Source: Cryptomeria japonica
Taxonomy: Eukaryota > Streptophyta > Pinopsida > Cupressales > Cupressaceae
Assembly (NCBI RefSeq): GCF_030272615.1
Contig: NC_081408.1
Location: 311,815,118 to 311,879,117, forward strand
Length of the DNA stretch: 64,000 nucleotides
Direction of reading: 5' to 3'
Shown here: positions 36,303-47,621 of the stretch, piece by piece
Layout of the letters: each line of letters begins with the position of its first letter
Numbering within the stretch: position 1 is the first letter of the stretch
Translations under genes and position numbers: made by a program
Notes under the pieces: model-generated
The model's input: only the letters and a program-made list of their open reading frames with translations
Databases searched by the model: none
What the model was told of the DNA's origin: nothing

Positions 36303-38968
36303 ATGGGCATTCTCCCTCTCATGGTGCTCTTAATGGTTATGGCCCTGATATCAGTAGCCAATGCACAGGGCACTGTTGTGGGATTCTACAAACAGATTTG
36401 CCCATCTGCAGAGAGGCTTGTTCAGTTGAGGGTTCAGAAGAAATTTCAGACTGACAACACAATTGTCCCTGCACTCCTTCGCATGCATTTTCATGACTGC
36501 TTTGTAAGAGTAAGTAAATTTGTTTTTTTGCTTAACTGATCAGATCTAAAACATTGATACAGATTGAATTGTAAGCTAAAATGTTAGTACAAATTGAAGA
36601 ATGAGTGTGATCAGAAGTACTGATGCAAACTAAACTCTGCAATTGTTTTCATAAATTTAGTGGGAAGTTTTACTGGTTGTGAAAATCTCATTTCTATCAT
36701 TAGCCTTATGTCCTGTACTGCTAGGCTAAATGCTTGGGTGTGTGTGTGTTTAGGGGTGTGATGCATCACTGCTAATAGACAGTACAAGTGGGAATGCAGC
36801 AGAGAAAGAGGCAGGTCCTAATCAGACTGTGAGAGGATATGAATTCATTGATGAGATTAAGAAGGTGCTGGAAGCTGTTTGTCCCAACAAAGTCTCCTGT
36901 ACTGATATTATTGCTCTTGCTACAAGAGATGCTGTGGCCCTGGTAAGTACCTTAGAGATTGGCCACCCCTTTTATAATAACAGAGATGCATGCATTGAAT
37001 ACCCTCGATCTTTAATGGGCTATCTAGTCATAGGATGAATTAATGTATAAATTACTGCCATATACCAATGTTGATGTATCCTAAAAACTAAATAACATTT
37101 CTTTGTTTAATACCCTTTATTCTTTTTCTAGAATTGCATTGTAAGTTCAATGCCTTTCTCTCCATGAAGGCATCAGTTAACTAAATTATGGAGTAAAGTA
37201 AAAGAAATCAAATAGACAGAGGCAAAGCTTGATCAGTCATTGGGAATGGAATGGCAAATAAATAAAAACAAGGGTATATTCACTGCATGTTATAAATAAA
37301 TTCTTATGTAATATTGTACCTTTTAATCAGATTCAGAATGTATTAGCAAACAAGTAGGGTTCAGCTCTCTCATTGCTAATTATAACCTGGAGCTCTGCCA
37401 GGGTTTCTTATAAACAAACTTTAGGTAACCTATTATTGTAAATCAAACAAATTCGAGGTAATCTAAATATTGTAAATCAAATTTTCAGCTTTATCTATGT
37501 AAAGTTGTTCCAAAGGTGCATCTGATGTTACAATATATCAGTTTAATTTGTCGTCTTACCAAATAAAAAAATGTGAAAATAAAAAAGAATAAGACCCCCC
37601 AAATCTAAACTGGAAAAGGTGCACCTGATGCCACAATGAGCTAAACTGATACTCCAATAAAAATAAAAGAAATGGTTCTAATCAATATAAGAATATTAAA
37701 TAACTGCAGAAATATCAGCATCTTTATCCTCCCCTCAAAACTTTAACTCAATTTCGTTGATGATAACATGTTGTTATAACCTCTAAGCTTATGTAAAGAG
37801 TTAAGCAGACCTTGTTAAGCCATTTGAACAAAACCATTAGTTATAAAATCCTAAACCTAAACCAAAACCATATAAATCGACATTATAACTCAGAACTGTT
37901 CCACAACTATTTGCATCTATTTTATTTTATTTTTAGTGTCATCAAATAATCTATTAATCAATGTTGAATTTCTGGATTAGATTGCGTATTTTTTTTGCAT
38001 CAACATTTCTTATCACACTCCATGATCCATCAAAACGATAGTAGAAAAAGCTAATGAATACAAAAAGTAACACGTAATCTAATCCAGAAATTCATCATTG
38101 ATTAATACTATAGATTGTGACAATCTAATATCTAATCCAGAAATTCATTATTGATTAATACTATGGATTGTGACAATCTAATATCATTAAGTAATGCATT
38201 AACAATTTGAGATCTGGGTTATGTGCAGGCAGGTGGGCCTCGTTATGATGTTCCCACAGGAAGAAGAGATGGATCAGTATCAAGAGTGGCGGATGCAAAT
38301 TCTCTTCCAGACCCCACAGACAGTGCCATACAATCCTCTGCAGCCTTTGCCTTGAAGGGTCTCTCTGTTCTTGACCTTGTTACTCTATTAGGTATCCATC
38401 TGTCCACCCAGAAAAGCTTAAACAGCCATTATGTTGTTTGTTTAAATATACTTTTCGGCCTTCCACCCTTCTCCCCTGCATCATTACATACTGTCATTAA
38501 TGTTATCATGAAATACTCTGCTTCGCAGGGGCTCATACCGTTGGCATTACGCACTGCAGTTTCTTCAACGACAGACTCTACAATTTCCAAGGCACGGGCA
38601 AGGCAGACCCCACCATGAATCCAACCTTGGTCACCAAACTGAAGAACACCTGTCCCGATCCTGCAACTTCAACTTCTGACGATGACCCACCTGTTAATTT
38701 GGATCAAGGGACACCCTCTGTCTTTGATGACAGTTTTTTTAAGCAGATTGTATCCCGGAGAGGCATTCTACAGATTGATCAGGAACTTTTTGAGGACTCC
38801 ACTACTACCGCCATTGTCAGAAGCTATGCAGGATCCCAATTCGGCTCTCAGCCTTCTCTCAACTTTAGCCAACAGTTCGCTCAATCCATGGTGAAAATGG
38901 GTAACTTGGGAGTGCTCACTGGTACACAAGGAACTATCAGGAAAAACTGTAGGGTTGTAAAACTGTAA
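36303..38968 (+). CDS. Class III (secretory) plant peroxidase, four exons
   Basis: It oxidises phenolic substrates with H2O2 in the cell wall or vacuole (lignification, defence). Exons are 36303-36509, 36754-36942, 38229-38391 and 38529-38968. All introns are GT-AG, and the spliced frame is 999 bases (332 residues plus stop). Intron positions, after FVR, after DAVAL and inside LLG-AH, are the classical three of this family. A signal peptide spans residues 1-21 (cut before QGTVV). Distal Arg60 and His64 lie in RMHFHDCF and proximal His189 in GAHTVG. All eight disulphide cysteines are present (33, 66, 71, 112, 118, 196, 228, 327). The usual LSGAH reads LLGAH (Leu186). Nothing suggests inactivation. 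It is the only intact host gene seen here. The isoform cannot be assigned. Confidence 0.95.
36510..36753 (+). other. Peroxidase intron 1
   Basis: 244 bases, phase 0, donor AGA/GTAAGT and acceptor TTTAG/GGG. A short TG repeat lies just before the acceptor. Confidence 0.9.
36943..38228 (+). other. Peroxidase intron 2
   Basis: 1286 bases, phase 0, donor CTG/GTAAGT and acceptor GTGCAG/GCA. It is AT-rich and holds a duplicated 53-base unit and an inverted partner (see the next entry), possibly the remains of a small transposon. Confidence 0.9.
38078..38183 (+). repeat. Two tandem 53-base units in intron 2, with an inverted partner
   Basis: TCTAATCCAGAAATTCATC is repeated after exactly 53 bases with a few substitutions. 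An inverse copy of the unit start lies at about 37943-37986 (TTGAATTTCTGGATTAGATT). The inverted pair could fold into a hairpin of about 40 bases, like a small inverted-repeat transposon remnant. Confidence 0.7.
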
Positions 38969-39645
38969 TCCTTATACTTCCCAAATTGAAGGATAAAATT
39001 TCATCTGAAATCGCAAATCTAGTCCTAATTATCACTTAAAAAAACAGAGTTTAACCATGTTGCTTGCTTAAAAAGTAACAAAACATGGAATGGATTACAG
39101 CAGAAAGATTGATATGACATCTACAAAGGCTTTCTCGGGATTATCTGTGGGGGAGCTGAAACTAATTCTGGCCCGTGACCATTCTGACATTGCTTTTTCT
39201 CCCGTGATTCTTAGTTTGTCTTTTTCTTTTTTTTGATGGCCATGTTACGTAATACCAGTTGACATGGCAACCAGAACGTGAGTGCATAGCTGAAGGTATG
39301 TTAATTTGTGGGAGGCCATGACGAGGGGTTTCCCCGAGTAATTTTCAGAGTTGTTTCCCTTATTATTAATAAAATGTTTGGTGTTTGTTTGTTTAATAGT
39401 ATTTTTTTCATGTATGGTTTGACTATAATTTTTTAACATTTAAAAACTAGTTTTATATTTCATAAATAAATAATTTTTAAAAATGAAATTTAAATAGTTA
39501 TATACTTTATTCATAATATATATTATATTTTTTTATGTTATTAAACATTTTAATATAATTAAAATATACAAATTTTAAATTTCATAATAATATAAATTTA
39601 CAAGGTTTCTAGATTTTTTTTAAAAGTCTTTTGCCACTTCTCTTT
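38969..39645. other. Peroxidase 3' flank and AT-rich spacer
   Basis: This is the 3' untranslated region and spacer. No strong polyadenylation signal stands out near the stop; GATAAAATT lies near 38991. From 39430 to 39610 the sequence is nearly pure A/T. No gene seen. Confidence 0.5.
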
Positions 39646-39649
39646 TCAT

Positions 39650-41530
39650 CCATGAGAGCTTAGTTCCACGATCATGAGCCTCTCGATTGCTTGATGCCCA
39701 TGTTATTCATTGAGTCCAATGGATTCTACTAGCTCTCAATTAAAGGGGGTACACCTTATGTTTGCAAGAGTATTGGGTTTTCCTCTATTGTGCTAGCTGC
39801 CTTGGAATGTGGACTATTTATGTGGCAAACAAGATATTATGTTGCTTGTTTGTCATGAATTTTTGCTTGCATCTATTAGTTTGAAGGATATGAAAGAGTT
39901 TGGGGAAGCTCCTCTCTCCCTCCTTGTGAGAATCTATCTTAGGTGGTTCCCTATAAATTTGTATATGATATACATTCTAGTAATCCCTTGCTCACCCATC
40001 TTATACGTAATACTATTTGAAAGGTCATTGTTGTCTCTCCTACAGAGGGTGTTGTGGGGGTTGTGCCTTTGAGTGCCCACATTAAGTTTGAGAAATTGGT
40101 AGCCTCATGTGCTTTGTCTTCCCCTGTGTTGGTATTGGGAGAGAATTATTTAGAAAATGAGAAGTATTTCTTTGAAAAATGAGTGATTTACAAATTTGAT
40201 AGGATATGGGCTCAATTCCCAACTCTAAATCAACGAATTATGAATTTGTGGCATTCGCTTTAAAAAAAAAAAGGGAAAATCAAAGTTTACCCCTATGTAA
40301 GGGGTTTTTTTTGTGGTGGTGCTCAATTTGATTTCTAGTCAAGATGTTGTGGCGGTCGGGCATGTGTGCTTCTAGAGCTAGAAATCCCTCTTACTAAAGC
40401 CCTATTAACCCAGATCTGTAACCCTCTTACTAAATCATTCATCTCTTTGTGGATAAGGATTTGTCACGTAAACCTCCCTCTAGCAATGAGATAGTAATTA
40501 TTTGGATTGATTTATTAAGGTGGATCCAACCACTTTGCATATTTCTAATACTACCTATTCTCATGTTTTAATGGACCTAGATTTGTCCAAGCCCCTTCCT
40601 ACAAAGATAATCCAACAAGTGGCAATTTAATCTTAGAGACAAATTCTCAATTATGAAGGCATCCCCTTCCAATGCTAGTAGTGTTTTTCTATAGAATATT
40701 GAGTGTCAAAAATGCCCACACCACAAGGCTAGAGATCTTCATCTAGGTAAAAGAAATGCTTTTCTAAAACATCCTACAATGGATATTAATTATGAAGACT
40801 CTACTTTAGAGTATGTTGATTCTCTAACTAGAGTTGAGGAGGGGATCCCCAAACCAATTTTCATGGCTTCATCCCCTAGCTAGGTGATGGTTGATCCTCC
40901 TTTGAATCCTACCCCTCTCTTAGTGGGCAATGTTGGTGATCATACTCTAGTTTTAGAAACTACTCTCATTTGGCAATCAACTTCTCTAGCAAGGTATTCT
41001 TATGTGACTCCCCTAGTTGTTACCTTAAAGGTAGATCTCCTCCACTCTATCCTCAATATATAGATCTAGATAACAATGTACCTTGGACTATTATTCAACA
41101 ATGAAAGAAAGGTTTAGGGATATTACCAATCACTAGGATAATGTATGACATTGTCTAAGGTGTCGATTCTATGTTGGGATTTGCTAAATATGGTAGATTT
41201 GCTACAAACATGTTGAAGTTTTATATGTTTCCAAACCCTTTCAAAATCCAACTTGTCTCCTCTTGTCTAAAGTGACACTCTTTGTAAAATGGTATCAAGC
41301 CATTTCAAAACCCATTTTTATCATCATAATCATTTTTTATGATTAAGGGTGTGTGATTGACTAGGTTAGGGTCTAAAATTGTTTAGGCTAGTTCCCTAAG
41401 TATTGTAATTGGTAGCTTGGCTACAACCATGTTGTTTCTATATTCCTTTTGGATTTTCCATTTCTAATGGATCCCAATGTGTGTTGAGACCCTTTCAAAA
41501 GCCCATTTTGTATCTATATCAAAAATACTA
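39650..41530 (+). mobile_element. Decayed LINE remnants with two 3' tails
   Basis: Scattered coding-like pieces with many stops are followed at 41275-41330 by TTTGTAAAATGG, then GCCATTTCAAAACCCATTTTT. A second tail, CCCTTTCAAAAGCCCATTTTG, lies at 41485-41530. Both resemble the end of the LINE at 23650-23699. The upstream pieces cannot be assigned domain by domain, so the start is arbitrary. Confidence 0.45.
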
Positions 41531-43090
41531 TAAAGCTAGGAATGATATTTTGTGTGGCCTAGTTAAATTTGAGTTTGTGAAGATAATGCATTGCAAGACG
41601 ACAAAAGAAGTTTTGGACAAGATTTATAATATCTATGAAGGTGATGATAAAGGCAAGGAGGAAAATATTCAAACCTACCGAGGTCTATTTGAAAGTCTGA
41701 ATATGAAGGAGTTAAAACATTGTTACATACCTTCTCTAGGTTGATGAAATTGGCAGTAACATTAAAGGACTTGGTGAAGAAGTGAAAGAACCATTGATCG
41801 TCAAAAAGATACTCAAATCTCTTCCCTATAAGTTTGATTCAAAAGTCTCTATGATAGAAGAAGCCAGAGATCTATAAGGTTTGATTATGGATGAGTTACA
41901 TGGCACATTAACCATATATAAAATGAGAATTGTGAATGACAAATCTTCAAGAAAGAAGGGAGCCTTCAAGACATCTGTGGAGAGAGATTATTAAGATTTA
42001 AGTGAAGACTCTAATATAGAAGAAGCAAACTTGTGAGGAAATTAAAAAGGATTCAGGAAGATGCCATTCAAATGTTTTAATTGTGGTAATATTGATGACA
42101 TTGTGTCAAAATGAAAACTAAGAACAAACAACAACAACAACAACAAAGGCTTCTATGACAAAAGATGGTTATTCATCTGAGGAGTATGATGACGACACTT
42201 CTAGAAGTGAAAAAAAAAAGGCTCTACTCATGGAAATGGAAAAACTAAGGACGTGATAAGCATCTACTTTAAAAATAAAGAAGAAGATGTTGAAATAGAT
42301 TTTGAAGAACTTCATCTTGCTTACAAGGAGATCAAGAACCTAAAGAAAATGATTGTGAAATAAGGGCTATAAATTTTAGAAGATTTGAAAAACAAAGAAA
42401 AGTTAGAGATGCAGATTATAGAGTTGAAAGTTCAATTGGAAGAAGCAAAAAGGAAAAATGATGTCATAACAAAAAAATTATAGACCAAAGAGAAGGAATA
42501 TGAAAGACTAGAGGTCGAAGTTGTATCTTTGAGAAAGGACTTGGAGAAAACAAACAATCAACTAAGCAAAAATTTGAAGTTTGGAAAGAGTTATGAGATC
42601 TTAGATGAAATTATATGTAGTTAGAGGGAACCACACATCAATATTGGTGTTGGATTTAATGAAAGATAGATCAATATGGCTATTGAGGAATCCATGAGGA
42701 AAAATGTGAAGATACATATGAACATTGTTTTTGGAGGTTTAGGATTTGATCAAGCCAAGGTAATTGAGGATAGTGAGGAAGATGATGAAGGGTTCATCCA
42801 TGTTTAGAGACAAAACCTAATATATCCAAAAGACAAAATTCCCAGTAGACTGATGTATATACTAGTTTAATTACTCTTTCTTTAGTTACTATTTCAATTG
42901 TAATCATTATAGACACAAGGCAGTTTCCTAAAAGGAAAATTAACTTTGTGAGCAAAAATATATTTTCTCCTTTGGTTGATTTCAATATTATATGTTATAA
43001 TTGCAACAACATTGGACACATTACAAGATATTGCAAAAAAAATTTCATGAAAACATCTAAACTAAATAGAAAGGAAAGCACCCTTACTAA
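41531..43090 (+). pseudogene. Copia Gag (UBN2-type) remnant with zinc knuckles
   Basis: KARNDILCGL, EFVKIMHCKTTKEVLDKIYNIYEGDDKGKEE and IQTYRGLFESL match the typical copia Gag core. A first zinc-knuckle remnant (CFNCGN) lies at about 42070 and a complete C-x2-C-x4-H-x4-C (CYNCNNIGHITRYC) at 42991-43032. Between them are helix-rich and FGKSYEILDEII segments usual in copia Gag C-termini. Frameshifts and stops are frequent. No integrase or reverse transcriptase follows before the 3' LTR, so the element was internally deleted or non-autonomous. Confidence 0.7.
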
Positions 43091-43415
43091 TCAAAGAAAG
43101 GAATCTAAGAAGGTATGACAAAGAATAAAAGAGGAATAGAACTTCAAAAAATCAATAATCCCTCATACTACATCTCATTCCCAAACTAAGATGTGTGATG
43201 AATCCATAAATAAAATCTATAATAATGCACTAGGTATTGAAGAATGTGAAGTCATAAAAAATTTATGGTAAACCTATAATGGGCGATTATTGAATAAAAG
43301 GTGAAGAGCTGATTGAGACCAAAGATATAAAATTCCTATTGGGAAAGCAAGATGAAAATTGGCCTTGGTATAAAAAGAAAAAGTATAATAACACATTTGA
43401 GTTATTTTAAGTAGA

Positions 43416-43419
<4 letters not shown>

Positions 43420-43492
<73 letters not shown>
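43420..43492 (+). repeat. (GA)n microsatellite
   Basis: An uninterrupted GA dinucleotide run of about 73 bases inside the copia remnant, between the Gag pieces and the 3' LTR. It is likely polymorphic in length. Confidence 0.95.
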
Positions 43493-43493
<1 letters not shown>

Positions 43494-43740
43494 ATAAGTT
43501 TAGGTAAAATATTGACTCCCTATGGAAAGGAGTGTAGGTGGTCTTTTGTTAAAGTATAGGGTGTGTCAGTGCATGGTTCTTTCCAAACGGGGGTAGAGAA
43601 TGTCTTAGATATTATTCTACAATCCCTTTGACATTGATGTCAAAGAGGGAGAGAGAAAGCCAAAATGCTTGGTTGAAAAAACTTGTTCAAGAGGAGTGTT
43701 ATTCTTAGGGGAAGCATTTTGTTGGTTTTCCAACAATTAC

Positions 43741-44858
43741 AAAGGGAGAGATTGTTGAGAAAAGTTTACCATTGATGTCCAGGCTCTAGAATAATACAAT
43801 TACTATCATGTCTTATTAGATCCTCTGAGTTTTGGATAGATAGAGGAAATTTCATTTAGTAGCTCTCTCAATGTTATCACTATGCTCTGGTATTAGTACT
43901 TCCACAATGTCTATCAAATGTCTCATTGTTTGATAATATGTACAATATGTTTTTTAGGCTTGTTGCTCAAAATAGTATGTGCACTCAGTTGCATTGTCTT
44001 GGTTTTTGACTCCACATTCTACCCTAGTTGCATGTTATGGCTTGTAGTCTAGAAATAAAGTAAAGATGCATATGAAGTATCATATTTCGGAGTTTCAAAT
44101 GTAGCTCACTTTAATAGAAAAAAAGTTAGAAGTGACAAAGAGTTCAATGTGCTAGTTGGTTGATTATGTTAATGTTCTAGATTGATGTGCTAGAGGATTG
44201 TAATGTATGCTATCCAAAGGTAGTGTGTTGATGTTCATTGGGAGTAGTAGTCTATGTTGGGTAATGATAATATGTTCCCACTCCTAGTTTCCCATGTGGG
44301 CTTGTGGACTGAGCCTATTACACGTTTGGTTTAAGTTTTATTCTTGCTGTCAACTTGCAAATATTGTAACTATATATTCTAGGAAAACTTGTCAATATAA
44401 TTATCATTTTAATACATATATATGGTTGATCTAGGTTTATTCTTAGATTGTTTGCTAGAGTTGACATGTGAGTAAGTGGGGATGCTAAATGAGAAGCATG
44501 ATTATTATGTGTGGCTTCATTTGAAGATATTATGCATAGTGTGAGGATGTTTAGAAGTTGATCAAATAAAAAAGAATCTAAGTAATTAGCCTTGAAGGTC
44601 TACATCATAGACCTTTGATATCATGTTGAGATTGGTGTCTCACTTACTAAGTTGGTGTTTAGATCTTGGATTAGAGGATTGGCGTCTCTTGTATGTTAGT
44701 TCCTACAAATGTAATTGGAGATTGGTGTCTTTGGTAGGTTGGTGCCTACTATATATTGTAAGTTCTTCATTATATCTCCGTGAGACTAGATTTGGGTAGT
44801 AGATCCAAGCAAGTATTCTCACCATGGTTTTCTATGTAGTTTCCCTCCTAGGATCACA
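43741..44858 (+). mobile_element. Copia polypurine tract and 3' LTR
   Basis: AAAGGGAGAGAT at 43741-43752 is a copia-type polypurine tract. It abuts an LTR starting TGTTGAGAAAAG at 43753. The LTR has GGAGATTGGTGTC, GTAGATCCAAGCAAGTATTC and CACCATGGTTTTC near its end, shared with the LTR piece at 34600-35096. The exact 3' end is uncertain and could lie beyond 44858. Confidence 0.6.
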
Positions 44859-45712
44859 TTTTTATTTATGCTATGATAGACTTGTTTAGACTCATGGTTG
44901 ATGTTTTGATGATATTTGATTGACACTTATGATCTTATTTAGACTCTAGATGCTTATTGATGATGATGGATACTTGATATGACTCATGGTGTTGGATGAC
45001 TTGTATGATTGATGATACATTCTGGATTACTTGATGGATGGATTATATGCACTTGATATTCCTAGGTGGACTATATGATTTATGAAGTTATGGCAGTCTT
45101 AACCCCTATTCCGTGATTATGGTATCATGTGATGCATTGATGTTATTATTGTGTGACTGTCTTCGTGAAAGGAACGATGTCTTACCACTCATTGTGAGCA
45201 TGATGTGGCATTGTGATTCTCTTTTCACTTGCCTATTTATCATGATGTATATATGTTGTATAAGTATTGTATTGTGCTTGGTGGTGGTAGCAGGATTGCA
45301 GGTACCGGACATGGACTCCATTTGGTCTCATAGGTTTGAGCGTGTCCTATCCCAATTGCAAGCTGTTCAAGATGGCATGAGTTTCCTTCACTCACTCTAG
45401 GCTTAGTTGTTCACCTTGTCAGTTGTGTTGTAGTGCAAGTTGGTGGTTAGAGACTTGTGTCGTTGTTGACCCTTTTGTCGAGTTTCTTGAGGTGATGTGA
45501 GTGTGTGTTTATTATTTAATTAATAATTGGATTGGTGTAATTTATTAATGCTTATATTAATTTATTCAATTTATTATAAAGTATGGGTATTTAATTATTT
45601 GGATTATTTATTATTGAGGCTTGATTAATTTTTTTGATTAATGTTATTGAGTTTGATTTTTTGTTTAAATTGATTATTTGATAAATTTATTATTGAGATT
45701 TTTGTATTTATT
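44859..45712. other. Spacer without recognised gene
   Basis: Repetitive GATGA-rich sequence (44880-45060) is followed by a 95-codon open stretch at 45113-45400 without a recognisable domain, then AT-rich DNA. It is probably the end of the copia element and unclassified retroelement debris. Confidence 0.4.
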
Positions 45713-47370
45713 TGTAGCGTCGTAAATTGTACGCACTTGCTAGGGTGGTACAATTTCACACCTAGTTTAGCACCTGCCTTGGCACATTTTGCATTTTGCA
45801 TTGCATTTCCCCTTTAGCACTTAATTAGTCAAATTAATTAGGTCTAAGGTTCTATTTCATCATCTCCCACATCATAAAGTTGGGCCCTTTCATTAAAGTG
45901 TGCCCCTTTCATTTTATTCTTCCAATACATCATTTAATCAAAAACCCTAATTAGGTCCTATTTTGAACTTGGGAGCTTGATTTCGGGGGTCAAAACATCT
46001 CGAAATCAGCTGTAACTTCGGGATTCGCTCTAAAATCATCATATCCGACGACCCTGAAAATTTGGTGAAAAGTTGTCGGGACCATGGCGAACGGAGTGCA
46101 TATGGTCCCAGACATTTTTCTCGAAATTTTAGGAGTGCGATCCAATCATAAAATAAAGCTTAACCCCAAGAAATTGGTGGGAGATTCAATCTCTAAGTCG
46201 GCCTAAAGTTGAAATTAAGACCTAGGGTTTCATACATAAGAGCTCTCTTTCTTCATTTGAAAGGAGGGGAATTTTGGCTTTCGAGGACCTTCTATGCAAC
46301 GAAAGAGCAGATCTTTGAAGACTTCAATAACATTCAACATCCATCCATCAAGAATTCATCAATTTCATTCATTTAGAGCTTGGGAGACATTGAAGAACAA
46401 TAGGAGATTACCGACTGAAGATTGGCTTGTACTCCTCCCTTAAGGGTTGGGTATGATTTCATGTTGTTTTCATGTCTTTGCATAAGCTTCAATATATCCT
46501 TTATTCATGCTTTAGATCACTTTGCATCTTGATTTAGAGCATTTACATTATCATTTACAAGCAATTAGGGTTTACTTTCTAGGTTGCTCTAGTTTGCTTT
46601 CTTGCATTTAAGGACCTTGCACACACACTAGGTCTGCATACACAATACATTTTACAATACAACTTGGCTATTCGTGGAGGTGGAAATCACCGAAGCGGGG
46701 GTTTGACTAAGGCAAAACCCTATATAGCCGCCCACCACACCTTTTCAGATATAAGTGCAGGTTTCGAAATTCGAACGACACCGCAAGTTACAGATCCGGA
46801 AGAAGCAGACGGAGACCGAACTTCACACTAAATCTCAGGGCAAAAGACCAGGACAGGGGCGTGGGGCACCCTGGTCCTGCCAGGACAGGGGTGCTGGGCG
46901 CCCTGGTCCCTGGGACAGGGGCACTGGGCACCCTGGTCCTTCTGACAACAGTTTTCAGCATTTTTGACAACTTTGCAAAACAGCAGTTTCCGGAGCAGTT
47001 TTAGGGGCAGAATCAGGACAGTGGCGCCCGCGCCCCCGTCCCGAACATTTTTAGTCAGATTTTAACTCCGGGTACGCATTTACATTCTTGTCTTGTCCTT
47101 GTGTTTACAGCTTTCCATTGTTTAAGTTCAATTCTACAATCTTGTTATTAGTTCATACTTGCACTTTGGGGTTAGGGATTGAACTTGCATCATTTCATCT
47201 TTCAATTGCAACAAAGGAATAGAAATCCTAATAGGTAGCCCGTGGCTCTCTCTTCCACAAGAAGAAGTAGCCAATTGTGTGATACCTCTAGGCTCTTTCG
47301 TATTCCACAAGTGTGTGGTTGAAAGTGAGATTAGGGCATGTTTGCTTAGTGTCACTTTTTCCCCCACACA
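45713..47370 (+). repeat. 5' LTR of the outer retrotransposon
   Basis: It begins TGTAGCGTCG and ends CCCCCACACA, three bases before a primer binding site at 47374. Orientation is plus. The second half contains three GC-rich units with GGGGCAC/CACCCTGGTCC hairpins (46847-46942). The partner LTR lies outside the window, so the start is inferred from the TG end and sequence character only. Confidence 0.65.
46847..46942 (+). repeat. GC-rich triple repeat with hairpin potential in the outer LTR
   Basis: Three units of about 32 bases read GGACAGGGGCG, then GGGCACCCTGGTCC, with variants. Each can form a GGGC/GCCC-type hairpin. The same CCCTGGTCC/GGACCAGGG motif occurs in the three LTRs of the composite element, an otherwise unrelated family. 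Confidence 0.75.
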
Positions 47371-47373
47371 TTT

Positions 47374-47393
47374 TGGTGAACCCGACGTGAATC
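47374..47393 (+). other. Primer binding site of the outer element (tRNA-Trp type)
   Basis: TGGTGAACCCGACGTGAATC is complementary to the 3' end (including CCA) of plant nuclear tRNA-Trp as I recall it. It sits three bases after the LTR end. The identical site is used by the nested Tat element at 61920-61939. Confidence 0.8.
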
Positions 47394-47531
47394 TATCATT
47401 GCTTCCTCTTGCATTGCATTTGTTAGATCTAGATCTAGATTTAGTGTGTTTTCATTTCATTTTCATTAAAAAGAAAAAAAAAAAAGTGTGTTTCTTTGCA
47501 TTGTGTGTTTAAAATTTTATGCAATTTCAAA

Positions 47532-47621
47532 ATGTCAGATTTTTATTTGCAAGATGTTCATATTTGTGATGATTATGAGTTAGATGAAGCTTTAGATGAA
47601 TTTTTGAAACCTAAATATACC
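47532..47621 (+). CDS. Start of the outer element's Gag-like frame, interrupted
   Basis: ATG at 47532 opens an acidic N-terminus (MSDFYLQDVHICDDYELDEA). The frame reads without a stop to the Tat insertion point at 47621. It continues at 63802, once one copy of the target duplication is discounted, to the window end. It is therefore an otherwise intact N-terminal Gag segment disrupted by a recent insertion. Family not recognised from this short segment. Confidence 0.7.
47617..47621. repeat. Target site duplication of the Tat element, left copy
   Basis: ATACC directly precedes the left LTR. The identical ATACC follows the right LTR at 63797-63801. A perfect 5 bp duplication shows a simple integrase-mediated insertion without later rearrangement. 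Confidence 0.95.

Noticed and set aside
36259-36335. Upstream open frame of 24 codons before the peroxidase
   Set aside because: The ATG lies at about the predicted transcription start, so it may not be in the mRNA; not supportable without transcript data.
42121-42150. CAA/CAG repeat as a coding polyglutamine
   Set aside because: It is a short ACAACA run inside a decayed copia frame full of stops.
34600-44858. Peroxidase gene captured between two LTRs of one copia element
   Set aside because: The two LTR pieces are too diverged, the gene keeps its introns, and the copia Gag lies beyond the gene. Independent insertions are simpler.
47374-47393. tRNA-Trp gene fragment
   Set aside because: Only the 3' acceptor complement is present, just after an LTR end, in two elements. 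It is a primer binding site.
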